A stretch of DNA of 64,000 nucleotides from an uncultured Lachnospiraceae bacterium (GCA_946558465.1 CAMNTM010000002.1:124001-188000), one strand, 5' to 3'; positions 1-8,563 are shown, numbered from the stretch's first letter. Numbers and translations are program-made. The notes: generated by a model from the letters alone, not told the origin.

Positions 1-72
1 GAACAGCAGAAACGTATTAATTCTATACGAAAAAAATACAAAAGCATTGAGGAGATGAATTATGAAATATAA
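1..72 (+). CDS. 3' end of a truncated upstream gene, probably IbrA-like
   Basis: An open frame enters from the left edge and stops at TAA 70-72, giving a lysine/arginine-rich tail (QQKRINSIRKKYKSIEE). It overlaps the start of the next gene by 11 bases and contains that gene's ribosome binding site (GAGGAG, 49-54), which is typical of translational coupling. IbrB-like genes are usually the partner of ibrA, a PAPS-reductase-like (DUF3440) protein, so this is probably the ibrA tail. That identity rests on gene order only; 23 residues are too few for recognition. Confidence 0.5.
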   Translation, partial: EQQKRINSIRKKYKSIEEMNYEI

Positions 73-619
73 AAGCCCCGTTTATAATATTATCGCAGTA
101 CCTATCGACAAAGTCAGGCCAAACACCTACAACCCTAATGCTGTGGCTCCTCCAGAGATGAAGCTCCTCTATGACAGCATTAAGGCCGACGGGTATACGA
201 TGCCGATTGTCTGCTATTACGAAAAGGAAACCGACGAGTACATTATCGTAGATGGGTTCCACCGCTACCGGATTATGCTGGAATACCCGGACATTTATAA
301 AAGAGAAAACGGACTTCTTCCGGTCTCGGTCATCAACAAGCCTATTGATCAGCGAATGGCCAGCACAATACGGCACAATAGAGCACGCGGAAACCACAAT
401 GTAGATTTGATGAGCAACATCGTAAAAGAACTGCATGAGCTGGGCAGATCTGATTCCTGGATTTCCAAGCATCTGGGCATGGACAAGGATGAAATTCTGC
501 GCCTTAAGCAGATTACCGGACTGGCTGCACTTTTTAAGGATGTGAATTTCGGGAAAGCCTGGAGACCTGTCACCTCATTGGAGGAAACAACTCCAGCTGA
601 ATATAACGGCGAGGAATAA
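62..619 (+). CDS. IbrB-like ParB/sulfiredoxin-fold protein
   Basis: A 185-residue protein of the ParB/Srx-like superfamily. Motifs fit the IbrB subgroup (named in E. coli as a co-activator of phage-borne immunoglobulin-binding genes): YNPN at residues 23-26, APPEM at 29-33, the core DGFHRYR at 64-70, STIRHNRARG near 100, then a helix-turn-helix-like end (LGMDKDEILRLKQITGL, about 138-154). It lacks the C-terminal dimerisation region of chromosomal ParB, so it is not a partition protein. The ATG at 62 lies 7 bases after GAGGAG and overlaps the end of the upstream gene. The role of IbrAB in Clostridia is not established; phage or accessory regulation is inferred from the named family. Confidence 0.8.
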   Translation: MKYKSPVYNIIAVPIDKVRPNTYNPNAVAPPEMKLLYDSIKADGYTMPIVCYYEKETDEYIIVDGFHRYRIMLEYPDIYKRENGLLPVSVINKPIDQRMASTIRHNRARGNHNVDLMSNIVKELHELGRSDSWISKHLGMDKDEILRLKQITGLAALFKDVNFGKAWRPVTSLEETTPAEYNGEE

Positions 620-627
620 GCCTTTCT

Positions 628-1188
628 TTAATTTTGCCCATCTGCTTCCTTTAGTAAAGCCTTAAGCAGCATAATATGATATTCCTCGTCCTTGATAATT
701 CTTGCCAGAACCGCTGTAACACAGCTGTCCTTTATCATATTAATATGCAGCTCATATTGCTCTATCGCCGCACGCTCGGCCTCTATATCAGCTAAGAGCA
801 TCCTTCTGGCACACCCTGGAATAGTCAAATATTCCGGGGTCCAAAGCTTCCTTTTTCCCCCGCGGAGCCTGGCTGTAAAATCCACCTGTCCCCCAAGCAG
901 AAAAATCAATTCTCCCAGCTTCTGCAGGTGCATCATCTCTGCCATTCCGATTCCTAGGATTGTTTTCGCCAGCGCGCAGCTTTCACAGGACAGCCTGTTT
1001 TCATTATTGATATACTGGGTGATCGCAGACATCTCTGATACTGCTCCACAATAATCTACACTGAGCAGATTCGCATAAGCCTGATTCTTCTCCTTTATCT
1101 GCTGCGGCGGATATGGCAGATCTGCCATAATCGGTTTTACCCCGGCAAAGCTGCAGGTATTCTCTAATACACAATTCTTCTCTTCCAT
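628..1188 (-). CDS. Ferritin-like di-iron/manganese protein
   Basis: A 186-residue protein with the ligand pattern of the ferritin-like four-helix bundle: Glu near 52 (VSEMSAITQY), EMMH at 84-87, Glu near 143 and EEYH at 168-171. This resembles rubrerythrin/ferritin-family proteins that oxidise or store metal, or coat-associated ferritin-like proteins of Clostridia. The rubredoxin CxxC domain of rubrerythrin is absent. The frame opens further upstream (1299), but the ATG at 1188 has an AGGAGAG site 8 bases before it and starts where family similarity begins. It lies downstream of the LysR gene on the same strand and converges with the IbrB-like gene, 8 bases away. The exact substrate is unknown. 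Confidence 0.7.
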   Translation of the reverse strand: MEEKNCVLENTCSFAGVKPIMADLPYPPQQIKEKNQAYANLLSVDYCGAVSEMSAITQYINNENRLSCESCALAKTILGIGMAEMMHLQKLGELIFLLGGQVDFTARLRGGKRKLWTPEYLTIPGCARRMLLADIEAERAAIEQYELHINMIKDSCVTAVLARIIKDEEYHIMLLKALLKEADGQN

Positions 1189-1295
1189 CACAAATTCTCT
1201 CCTGCGGTATTTCTTTATATAATATATCGGAGATTTAAAATCTTGTGCATCTTTATTTATCTGAACTTGGCATAAAAGCTCCCTGAAAAAGCGGT

Positions 1296-2195
1296 TCACC
1301 GGATATCATTATATTGCATAAGCAGCGCTTTCAGCTCCTTTGCTGCGATACTTAACGGATGATCCTCGTTTTCAACAAAGCATATCTGACGCGAGGGAAT
1401 CTCTTCGTCGAGGGAAATCTTGCAGATTTCTCTCTTATTAAGTGCCTCATCTGCAAATATTTCCGGCAGAAAACCGATTCCCAAATCATTTTTTATCATC
1501 GGCAGGATCTGATCTGTCGTTGCTGCCTGCAGTTCCGGCTTCAGCTTAAAGCCATGCTCTTGATAAAACTTTTCATAAAATTTATAAGTCATCGTATTTT
1601 CGCCAAGCGAAATAAGCGGATAGGGCTCCATTTCCTTTAATGACTGCATCCTTTCCCCGAAACCAAAACAAGAAGGACCGCCTGCCAGAATATCCTTAAA
1701 CCATGTAATAGGATAAGAGGTAAGCGGTCTTTCAATCTTAGGTGGAATCGCCACCACCGCAAAATCAGCTCTTCCATCTCTCACTGACTCGACAGCCTGA
1801 AGTGTCAGATGGTTCAAAATACGAATTCGAACCTCCGGATATCTCTTTTTGAAAATACGAAGCGCCGGAAGAAGCACCATCCGAAGCGCCGTCTCACTTG
1901 CACCAATTGTCACCCTGCCATTCTGCATATTAACAGCTTCAGCTATCTCCTCCTCTGCTGCCTGAAATTGCTCAACCGCAATTTTTACATGCATGTAAAG
2001 CCTTTCTCCTTCCGGCGTCAGTGATATGCCTCGATTTGAACGAACAAACAGACTGCACCCTGTCTCACTCTCAAGAAGTCTGACTGCTCTGGAAACATTC
2101 GGCTGGCTGCTGTGCAGCACCTGAGCTGCACGGGTAAGGCTTTTATATTTTGCTGCATAATAAAAAATCCGATAATACTCATAATTCACATCCAT
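1296..2195 (-). CDS. LysR-family transcriptional regulator
   Basis: A 299-residue LysR regulator, the normal family length. The N-terminal winged helix-turn-helix (YYAAKYKSLTRAAQVLHSSQ, then PNVSRAVRLLE; about 8-42) is followed by the linker helix and a substrate-binding domain with the usual start (GRVTIGASETALR, near 92). The ATG at 2195 is preferred over the upstream opening at 2312 because the HTH normally begins within the first ten residues and GGAGAG lies just upstream. It is divergent from the MATE exporter, the classical arrangement for a LysR protein that controls its neighbour; the ferritin-like gene downstream may be co-transcribed. The effector cannot be inferred. Confidence 0.88.
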   Translation of the reverse strand: MDVNYEYYRIFYYAAKYKSLTRAAQVLHSSQPNVSRAVRLLESETGCSLFVRSNRGISLTPEGERLYMHVKIAVEQFQAAEEEIAEAVNMQNGRVTIGASETALRMVLLPALRIFKKRYPEVRIRILNHLTLQAVESVRDGRADFAVVAIPPKIERPLTSYPITWFKDILAGGPSCFGFGERMQSLKEMEPYPLISLGENTMTYKFYEKFYQEHGFKLKPELQAATTDQILPMIKNDLGIGFLPEIFADEALNKREICKISLDEEIPSRQICFVENEDHPLSIAAKELKALLMQYNDIR

Positions 2196-2311
2196 TATTT
2201 TCTCTCCATATCTTTCCGACGTTTTTATTGTATCTGCTATGATAACACAGGCCAGACCACAATAACCGTTCAAAATAAAACTGCATAATTTTTTATTTAA
2301 GTACCATATCA

Positions 2312-2343
2312 AATATATATGTCTATAATATCATATATATATT
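2312..2343. promoter_or_regulatory. A/T-rich palindrome between lysR and the MATE gene
   Basis: AATATATATG at 2312-2321 is mirrored by CATATATATATT at 2332-2343, with a 10-base spacer. It lies between the divergent LysR and MATE genes, just upstream of the proposed MATE -10 box (2366). The dyad and position suit a LysR operator, but A/T-rich palindromes arise easily by chance. Confidence 0.35.
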
Positions 2344-2371
2344 TTTCATATCCGTCAGGATAGAGTATAAT
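2343..2371 (+). promoter_or_regulatory. Candidate promoter of the MATE gene
   Basis: A -10 box TATAAT at 2366-2371 sits 17 bases after a weak -35 (TTTTCA, 2343-2348). Transcription would start near 2378, giving a leader of about 35 bases before the GGGAG ribosome binding site. The weak -35 next to a palindrome fits activation by the divergent LysR protein (inference). Confidence 0.45.
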
Positions 2372-2412
2372 ATCCTGGAATTCAAAAATCAACATTACAC
2401 GGGAGAAAAACT

Positions 2413-3735
2413 ATGAATAAAGATTTGACCAAAGGAAAACCGGAAACTGTTTTGTGGAAATTTTGTCTTCCTCTATTTGGAAGTATTATCTTTCAACAGC
2501 TTTACAATATTGCTGATAGTCTTGCGGCAGGAAAATTTATCGGCGAAAATGCTCTCGCAGCAGTCGGAAACAGTTACGAAATCACTTTGATTTTTATCGC
2601 ATTTGCATTTGGATGTAATATTGGCTGCTCTGTTGTTGTATCTCAGCTTTTCGGTGCAAAAAAATATGCTGATATGAAAACCTCTGTATATACCACCATA
2701 ATTTCCAGCGCTGTCCTGTGTGCAGCACTGATGCTGTTTGGACTAACCTGCAGTGGTATTCTTCTAGAGCTGATACATACTCCGGCAGAAATTCTGAAAG
2801 ATTCGAAATTATATCTGGATATCTACATCTTGGGGCTTCCTTTTTTATTTTTTTACAATATTGCAACAGGAATTTTCTCTGCACTCGGTGATTCAAAGAC
2901 CCCGTTTCTCTTTCTTGCATTATCTTCAACCTCAAATATATTCACTGATATTCTATTTGTAGCTGTATTTGATATGGGAGTGGCAGGCGTGGCCTGGGCA
3001 ACCTTTCTATGTCAAGGTGTCAGCTGCATGTCCGCACTCATAATGGTTTTAAAAAGGCTTTCCGCTGTCCCGTGTGAAGAGGCCGTATGTCTATACTCCA
3101 AAAAGGCGCTAAAAAGGATCACTGCGATCGCAGTTCCAAGTATTCTGCAGCAAAGTTTTATCTCCGTCGGCAACATTGTTATCCAGAGAATCATCAATAA
3201 CTGTGGTGTCGAGGTAACTGCCGGATATGCCGCAGCTATTAAGCTGAATAATCTGGTTATCACCTCCTTTACCACACTTGGAAACGGTATATCAAATTAT
3301 ACTGCTCAGAATCTAGGAGCCGGCATCCTTCCAAGAATAAAGGAAGGATTCAAAGCCGGCATCAAAATGGTATGGCTGCTCTGTATTCCGATTACTGTAA
3401 TATATCTGACAGCAGCAAACATGCTGGTAACATTTTTTATCAGCGCTCCCTCTTCCACTGCACTGGCCTCCGGCACATCCTTTTTATATACTGCAGCGCC
3501 CTTCTACTTTATAATATCTGCAAAATTGGCTGCCGATGGTATCCTGCGCGGAGCCGGACTCATGAAATATTTTATGATTTCCACTTTTACAGATCTGATT
3601 CTGCGGGTCAGTCTGGCCGGAATATTCTCCGGACAGATGGGATATATGGGAATCTGGTGTGCATGGCCCGTCGGATGGTCTGCTGCCGCTGTGCTATCCA
3701 TTGTATTTTACAGGAAAGGCCCCTGGAAGGGATAG
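2413..3735 (+). CDS. MATE-family multidrug/Na+ antiporter
   Basis: A 440-residue polytopic membrane protein with the twelve-helix, two-fold repeat layout of MATE exporters. Family signatures are FQQLYNIADSLAAGKFIG (about 25-42), a GDSKTPF loop near 163 in the first half, and a matching second half beginning at LKRITAIAVPSILQQSF (about 232). Such proteins expel cationic drugs or metabolites using a Na+ or H+ gradient across the cytoplasmic membrane. A GGGAG site precedes the ATG. It is divergent from a LysR gene. Its 3' end abuts the truncated end of a DUF6179 pseudogene on the other strand, suggesting that the lysR-MATE block arrived or rearranged there. The substrate is unknown. Confidence 0.88.
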   Translation: MNKDLTKGKPETVLWKFCLPLFGSIIFQQLYNIADSLAAGKFIGENALAAVGNSYEITLIFIAFAFGCNIGCSVVVSQLFGAKKYADMKTSVYTTIISSAVLCAALMLFGLTCSGILLELIHTPAEILKDSKLYLDIYILGLPFLFFYNIATGIFSALGDSKTPFLFLALSSTSNIFTDILFVAVFDMGVAGVAWATFLCQGVSCMSALIMVLKRLSAVPCEEAVCLYSKKALKRITAIAVPSILQQSFISVGNIVIQRIINNCGVEVTAGYAAAIKLNNLVITSFTTLGNGISNYTAQNLGAGILPRIKEGFKAGIKMVWLLCIPITVIYLTAANMLVTFFISAPSSTALASGTSFLYTAAPFYFIISAKLAADGILRGAGLMKYFMISTFTDLILRVSLAGIFSGQMGYMGIWCAWPVGWSAAAVLSIVFYRKGPWKG

Positions 3736-4308
3736 AGCTATAAGCTCATATATGTTCTCTATCATATCCTCATACGCATCATTGCTTTCGCTTAACACCT
3801 GAATAATATATGCTTCTGGAAGCCTGTTTAAAAATTGCTGTTCGAACTCGATACATTTTATAAATTCATATATTTTGTCTATTCCTGTATATCCAGACAG
3901 ATCCTTCAAAACCGGATAATCCAATGTCAGAATTGTGCTTTGCGGCTCAAACCTTATATCATACCATTTAAAAAACTCTGGAATTCCTTTTACAAAGGTA
4001 TCATACAGACACCGGTTTCTATATCAGCTGAACCCCGTCAGAAGCTTATTATACAAATCCAGCGCCCTTTTCACTTTTTCTCTGACACAGATAAAGCCAA
4101 TATCGTATGCCTCCTGTGCCGAAATTCTTTGTACACTCACGCCTCTCTCTTTTCCGGACAAATCCAGCTCATGAATACAATAGAGCACAGCCTCCATCAG
4201 CTGCCTTGCCTTTTCATATGTAACCGAGCTGTTTTCAAAACCAGTATATTCGTTCGCCAGCTTTCCTACAACAGGAAGCAGCTCTTCCATCTTATAATCA
4301 ATAAACAT
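3694..4308 (-). pseudogene. DUF6179-type gene broken by in-frame TGA and 3' truncated
   Basis: The frame from ATG 4308 runs 94 codons to TGA at 4026-4024. The same frame continues after the TGA with conserved-looking sequence (DTFVKGIPEFFKWYDIRFEP, then LTLDYPVLKDLSGYTGIDKIY) until about 3736, where it meets the MATE stop codon; the last residues to the stop at 3694 are just the MATE gene read backwards. From memory of the family, DUF6179 proteins are longer and sit beside DUF6323, as here (DUF6323 ends 13 bases upstream). So there are two lesions: a nonsense codon and a lost C-terminus. No frameshift is needed to join the halves. The function of DUF6179 is unknown. The family call is from memory. 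Confidence 0.65.
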
Positions 4309-4321
4309 AAGTCTCTACCTC

Positions 4322-4849
4322 CTAGCAAAGTTCTTTTAAGACTTCCAAATACAGCTCTCTATCCCATCTTTGCACCTCGTCAAACTCAGAATATATTCCC
4401 CGCCCTTGTGCAGCTTTATATCCTGTATAACCGGCCCGCACTGCCTGAGAGAAGATATTAAGACATGTTCCCTCCAGATATTCCAGATCGCCAAAGCATA
4501 CTTCCTCAAATTGTTCACGCATAAAATGAAGAAGCTCATCATCGTTAAGCTCATCCATCGTTTCATTTTTATATAAATAAAATATTTCCTGCAGACGGAT
4601 AATCGTCTCCACATAGTTATGTGAATTCATAAAATCAGAATCACAGAATTCATAAATAATCTTCGATACAATTCCCTCTCCAAACTCTATCCTTCTCTGT
4701 TCCCGCAGTACATTGCCGTGTGACTCTAAAATCAGCTCTGCATCCCTTTCACTTAGTGCTAGTCCGTATTTTTGTGCTGTCTGATTTGTTTCCATCACCT
4801 TTGCCAGCTGATTCTGATATTGTAATAAAAGCATCCAGTTTTTATCCAT
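4322..4849 (-). CDS. DUF6323-family protein
   Basis: A 175-residue soluble protein with no signal peptide or membrane segment and no catalytic motif I recognise. It resembles the DUF6323 family of Clostridia (QNQLAKVMETNQTAQKYGLAL start; FGEGIVSKIIYEFCDSDFMN near 57-76). The ribosome binding site GGAGGG lies about 8 bases before ATG 4849. It forms a two-gene unit with the DUF6179 remnant downstream. DUF6323 and DUF6179 usually travel together and their function is not known; with its partner broken, this gene may be functionless too. The family assignment is from memory. Confidence 0.65.
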   Translation of the reverse strand: MDKNWMLLLQYQNQLAKVMETNQTAQKYGLALSERDAELILESHGNVLREQRRIEFGEGIVSKIIYEFCDSDFMNSHNYVETIIRLQEIFYLYKNETMDELNDDELLHFMREQFEEVCFGDLEYLEGTCLNIFSQAVRAGYTGYKAAQGRGIYSEFDEVQRWDRELYLEVLKELC

Positions 4850-4955
4850 AAGTTTCCCTCCTGCATTTTATAATTGAAATCTAGCTGCACTATAACGAAA
4901 ACGATTATAGCATCCTGGTGAAAACAGGAATAGCCTTTTATTTGGAATATTTTTG

Positions 4956-4964
4956 TGGTATAAT
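4956..4964 (+). promoter_or_regulatory. Extended -10-like box in front of a hairpin
   Basis: TGGTATAAT (TG at 4956-4957, TATAAT at 4959-4964) is a good extended -10 with no convincing -35. Transcription would begin about 10 bases later, exactly where the hairpin at 4973-5011 starts. Either this is chance in an A/T-rich gap or it makes a very short terminated transcript. Confidence 0.25.
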
Positions 4965-4972
4965 AATAGTGG

Positions 4973-5011
4973 AAAAAGTTGATGCAAAAGTGTTTACTGC
5001 ATCAGCTTTTT
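4973..5011. terminator. Bidirectional hairpin terminator
   Basis: AAAAAGTTGATGCA (4973-4986) pairs with TGCATCAGCTTTTT (4998-5011), 14 pairs with one G-T wobble, leaving a run of T on either strand. It probably backs up the ppdK terminator at 5063-5102 on the minus strand. Apart from these hairpins the 4850-5137 gap holds only the DUF6323 leader. Confidence 0.6.
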
Positions 5012-5061
5012 ATAATGCGGCCTGCTATATATAGAAATCCCAATTCAAGGTACAATTCAGG

Positions 5062-5102
5062 CAAAAAATAAGCGTATCACTACTTCGAATGATACGCTTA
5101 TT
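5062..5102 (-). terminator. Rho-independent terminator of ppdK
   Basis: A perfect 13-base-pair stem (5067-5079 with 5090-5102, 10-base loop) is followed on the minus strand by TTTTTT (5068-5063). It lies about 35 bases after the ppdK stop codon. Confidence 0.85.
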
Positions 5103-5137
5103 GTAATTTAATTTTTAATCAAGACCGATAAACACTC

Positions 5138-7762
5138 CTACCTATTAGCGATAGCCGCCTGTGCTGCAGCAAGTCTTGCAATCGGTACACGGAATGGTGA
5201 ACAGGATACATAGTCCAGACCAATATTGTTACAGAACTCTACTGAGCTCGGATCACCGCCGTGCTCGCCGCAGATACCGATATGAAGCTTCGGATTCACC
5301 GGCTTGCCTAACTTAATAGCAGTCTCCATAAGTTTTCCGACACCTGTCTGGTCAAGCTTAGCAAACGGGTCATTCTCGTAAATCTTTGCATCATAGTAGC
5401 CTTCCAGGAACTTGCCCGCATCGTCACGTGAGAAACCGAATGTCATCTGAGTCAAGTCATTTGTACCGAAGCAGAAGAAGTCAGCCTCTTTTGCAATCTC
5501 GTCTGCCGTAAGAGCAGCTCTCGGAATCTCAATCATCGTACCAACCTCGTACTCAAGCTCGATACCAGATCCTTCGATCTCTGCATCTGCAGTCTCAACA
5601 ACAAACTTCTTAACGTATTTCAATTCTTTGATATCGCCGATAAGCGGGATCATAATCTCCGGCTTGATTGCCCAGTCCGGATGAGCCTTCTTCACATTAA
5701 GTGCTGCACGAATAACAGCCTTTGTCTGCATCTTTGCAATCTCCGGATAAGTAACCGCAAGACGGCATCCGCGGTGTCCCATCATCGGGTTAAACTCATG
5801 AAGAGAATCAATCAGTGTCTTAATCTCCTCTACAGTCTTGCCCTGTGTATCAGCCAGCTTCTTAATATCCTCTTCTTCTGTAGGAACAAACTCATGAAGC
5901 GGCGGATCAAGGAAACGAATCGTAACCGGATTGCCTTCCAGTGCTGTATAAAGAGCCTCAAAGTCACCCTGCTGATACGGCAGAATCTTCTCAAGCGCCG
6001 CTTCTCTTTCCTCTACAGTATCGGAACAGATCATTTCACGGAAAGCAGCAATTCTTTCTTCCTCAAAGAACATATGCTCTGTACGGCAGAGACCGATACC
6101 TTCTGCACCAAGCTCAACTGCTTTCTTCGCATCTGCCGGTGTATCTGCATTTGTACGAACCTTTAACCTTCTGTATTTGTCTGCCCATGCCATGATTCTT
6201 CCAAACTCACCGGCAATCTGAGCATCAACGGTAGGAATGATTCCCTCGTAAATATTTCCTGTTGTTCCATCAATAGAGATCGCGTCTCCTTCGTGGAATT
6301 CCTTTCCTGCCAGAGTAAACTTTTTATTCTCCTCGTCCATAGCGATGTCGCCGCATCCAGATACACAGCATGTACCCATTCCGCGTGCAACAACAGCAGC
6401 GTGAGAGGTCATACCGCCGCGGACTGTCAGAATACCCTGTGAAGATTTCATACCTGTAATATCCTCCGGTGAGGTCTCAAGACGAACCAGCACTACCTTC
6501 TCGCCCCTTGCATGCCATTCTACTGCATCCTCTGCTGTAAATACAACCTTACCGCATGCAGCTCCCGGAGATGCTCCAAGTCCTTTTCCAAGCGGTGCAG
6601 CCGCCTTAAGCGCTGCGGCATCAAACTGCGGATGAAGCAGTGTATCAAGGTTACGGGGATCAATCATTGCAACAGCCTCTTCCTCCGTTCTCATGCCTTC
6701 ATCTACCAAGTCACATGCAATCTTAAGAGCAGCCTGAGCAGTTCTCTTGCCGTTACGTGTCTGCAGCATGAAGAGCTTTCCATGCTCTACTGTAAACTCC
6801 ATGTCCTGCATATCTCTATAGTGCTTCTCAAGTGTTTCACACACCTTCTTAAACTGAACAAATGCTTCTGGGAATTTCTGTTCCATCTCGGAAATGTGCA
6901 TCGGCGTGCGGACACCTGCAACTACGTCCTCACCCTGTGCATTGGTAAGGAATTCGCCAAACAGCCCGTTCTCTCCAGTAGCCGGGTCACGGGTAAATGC
7001 AACTCCTGTACCACAGTCATCACCCATATTACCAAATGCCATAGACTGCACATTTACAGCTGTTCCCCATGAATACGGGATATCGTTGTCACGACGGTAT
7101 ACATTGGCTCTTGGGTTGTCCCATGAACGGAACACGGCTTTAATTGCGCCCATCAGCTGCTCCTTCGGGTCAGCCGGAAAATCCTGTCCGATCTTTTCCT
7201 TATACTCTGCCTTGAACTGACCTGCAAGCTCCTTTAAATCTTCTGCTGTAAGCTCAACATCCTGCTTAACGCCCTTTTCCTCTTTCATCTTGTCAATCAG
7301 TTCTTCAAAATATTTTTTACCGACTTCCATAACTACATCAGAGTACATCTGGATAAATCTTCTGTAGCAGTCCCATGCCCAGCGCGGATTACCGGATTTC
7401 TCTGCCAGCACCTCAACAACATCCTCATTCAGGCCGAGGTTAAGAATTGTATCCATCATACCCGGCATAGACGCTCTTGCACCGGAACGAACAGAAACAA
7501 GAAGCGGATTTTCTTTATCGCCAAATTTCTTCTCTGTAATAGCCTCCATCTTTGTAACGGCTTCCATGATCTGATCCATGATCTCGTCATTAATTGTTCT
7601 TCCGTCCTCATAATACTGTGTGCAGGCCTCAGTTGTAATCGTAAAGCCCTGCGGCACCGGAAGACCTAAGCTTGTCATCTCGGCAAGGTTCGCGCCTTTA
7701 CCGCCAAGAAGGTTTCTCATGGTTGCATTACCTTCCGTGAACATATAAACCCATTTTGCCAT
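5138..7762 (-). CDS. ppdK: Pyruvate, phosphate dikinase
   Basis: An 874-residue enzyme, the standard length. It interconverts pyruvate + ATP + Pi and PEP + AMP + PPi in the cytoplasm; in anaerobes it can run in the glycolytic direction, saving PPi energy, or in gluconeogenesis. Domains in order: N-terminal nucleotide-binding domain (GGKGANLAEM near 21; SVRSGARASMPGMMDT near 90), central swivelling phosphohistidine domain with GGMTSHAAVVARGMG (phosphorylated His near 455), and the PEP-binding barrel (RTEHMFF near 560; the catalytic Cys in GICGEHGGDP near 830). AGGAGG lies 9 bases before ATG 7762. A strong promoter (7811-7839) and its own terminator make it a single-gene unit. Confidence 0.97.
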   Translation of the reverse strand: MAKWVYMFTEGNATMRNLLGGKGANLAEMTSLGLPVPQGFTITTEACTQYYEDGRTINDEIMDQIMEAVTKMEAITEKKFGDKENPLLVSVRSGARASMPGMMDTILNLGLNEDVVEVLAEKSGNPRWAWDCYRRFIQMYSDVVMEVGKKYFEELIDKMKEEKGVKQDVELTAEDLKELAGQFKAEYKEKIGQDFPADPKEQLMGAIKAVFRSWDNPRANVYRRDNDIPYSWGTAVNVQSMAFGNMGDDCGTGVAFTRDPATGENGLFGEFLTNAQGEDVVAGVRTPMHISEMEQKFPEAFVQFKKVCETLEKHYRDMQDMEFTVEHGKLFMLQTRNGKRTAQAALKIACDLVDEGMRTEEEAVAMIDPRNLDTLLHPQFDAAALKAAAPLGKGLGASPGAACGKVVFTAEDAVEWHARGEKVVLVRLETSPEDITGMKSSQGILTVRGGMTSHAAVVARGMGTCCVSGCGDIAMDEENKKFTLAGKEFHEGDAISIDGTTGNIYEGIIPTVDAQIAGEFGRIMAWADKYRRLKVRTNADTPADAKKAVELGAEGIGLCRTEHMFFEEERIAAFREMICSDTVEEREAALEKILPYQQGDFEALYTALEGNPVTIRFLDPPLHEFVPTEEEDIKKLADTQGKTVEEIKTLIDSLHEFNPMMGHRGCRLAVTYPEIAKMQTKAVIRAALNVKKAHPDWAIKPEIMIPLIGDIKELKYVKKFVVETADAEIEGSGIELEYEVGTMIEIPRAALTADEIAKEADFFCFGTNDLTQMTFGFSRDDAGKFLEGYYDAKIYENDPFAKLDQTGVGKLMETAIKLGKPVNPKLHIGICGEHGGDPSSVEFCNNIGLDYVSCSPFRVPIARLAAAQAAIANR

Positions 7763-7810
7763 TTGTCATGACCTCCTAAAAACTATATATTTTTCTAAGT
7801 CGCACATAAC

Positions 7811-7839
7811 ATTTTACTGTTTTTGCCAGTATTCGTCAA
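7811..7839 (-). promoter_or_regulatory. Promoter of ppdK
   Basis: On the minus strand TTGACG (7839-7834), a 17-base spacer and TAAAAT (7816-7811) form a near-consensus sigma-A promoter. Transcription would start near 7804, about 42 bases before the ATG. Confidence 0.65.
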
Positions 7840-7900
7840 GTATTTCCCGATAGATTTTTGCCTTGATTTCCCGCAATTTCCCGTTAAATTCAACGAAAAT

Positions 7901-8485
7901 TTAACGCTCCTTCAGATACTCTATGAATCTGGCTGCCATCTCTTTATTCTGACAATTTACCGGCACCGCCACATATACTTTTTCATACCCAAGATTACCT
8001 TCTTCTGTCAGAATGTTGTCCTCTTCAAGAACAACTGCATCCTCCGGTTCACCCTTCTCACCCAGAATATCTTCTATACTGAGAAAACCCTCCTGTTCAT
8101 GATAGTCCTCGTAAATCTTTTCTGTACAGACCAGCACATCTACCGCCTCTGCACCCATAAGCGCGGTAAGTGCGGTTTTTGTCGTCATATTCTCGTTATT
8201 TTCCGGAATGCCGGCCTTCACTCTGACTTCCCCTTCTTCCTTCCCGATGCCGGCACTGCTGATAAAATCTTCCCTGAGCCACTCTCCTGTCCGGGCGTCT
8301 CCGCCTGCCGCAACAATATTTAAAGCAACCTTCGTATTTCTTCCCTGATGCATACTGATTCCTGCACAGATGATGCCGACTGCAAGGACCGCAGCAGCAA
8401 GCCAGCCTTTATAATACATCCAAAAATATTCCAGACGCTTTCCAAATGTCATTGAACTTAGGCGCTTTTTCTTTTCTTCGTTCAT
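7901..8485 (-). CDS. Membrane-anchored protein of unknown function
   Basis: A 194-residue protein with a short basic cytoplasmic start (EEKKKRL), one membrane segment at about 28-45 (WLAAAVLAVGIICAGISM) and a roughly 145-residue acidic part expected outside the cell. The C-terminal part resembles the mixed alpha/beta pattern of extracytoplasmic ligand-binding domains (ALTALMGAEAVDVLVCTEKI near 115-134), but no family could be named. GGAGAGG precedes the ATG. It lies between the M18 peptidase terminator and the ppdK promoter, so it is probably transcribed alone. No function is proposed. Confidence 0.7.
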   Translation of the reverse strand: MNEEKKKRLSSMTFGKRLEYFWMYYKGWLAAAVLAVGIICAGISMHQGRNTKVALNIVAAGGDARTGEWLREDFISSAGIGKEEGEVRVKAGIPENNENMTTKTALTALMGAEAVDVLVCTEKIYEDYHEQEGFLSIEDILGEKGEPEDAVVLEEDNILTEEGNLGYEKVYVAVPVNCQNKEMAARFIEYLKER

Positions 8486-8563
8486 TTATTTACCTCTCCT
8501 TGAGCACGGTATATATTTTCACAGTATTTTTCATAAAACAGCATTAAACACAAGATTATCCTT

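Noticed and set aside
3736-4026. Frameshift as the cause of the split DUF6179 gene
   Set aside because: Both halves are in the same frame on the minus strand; only the TGA separates them.
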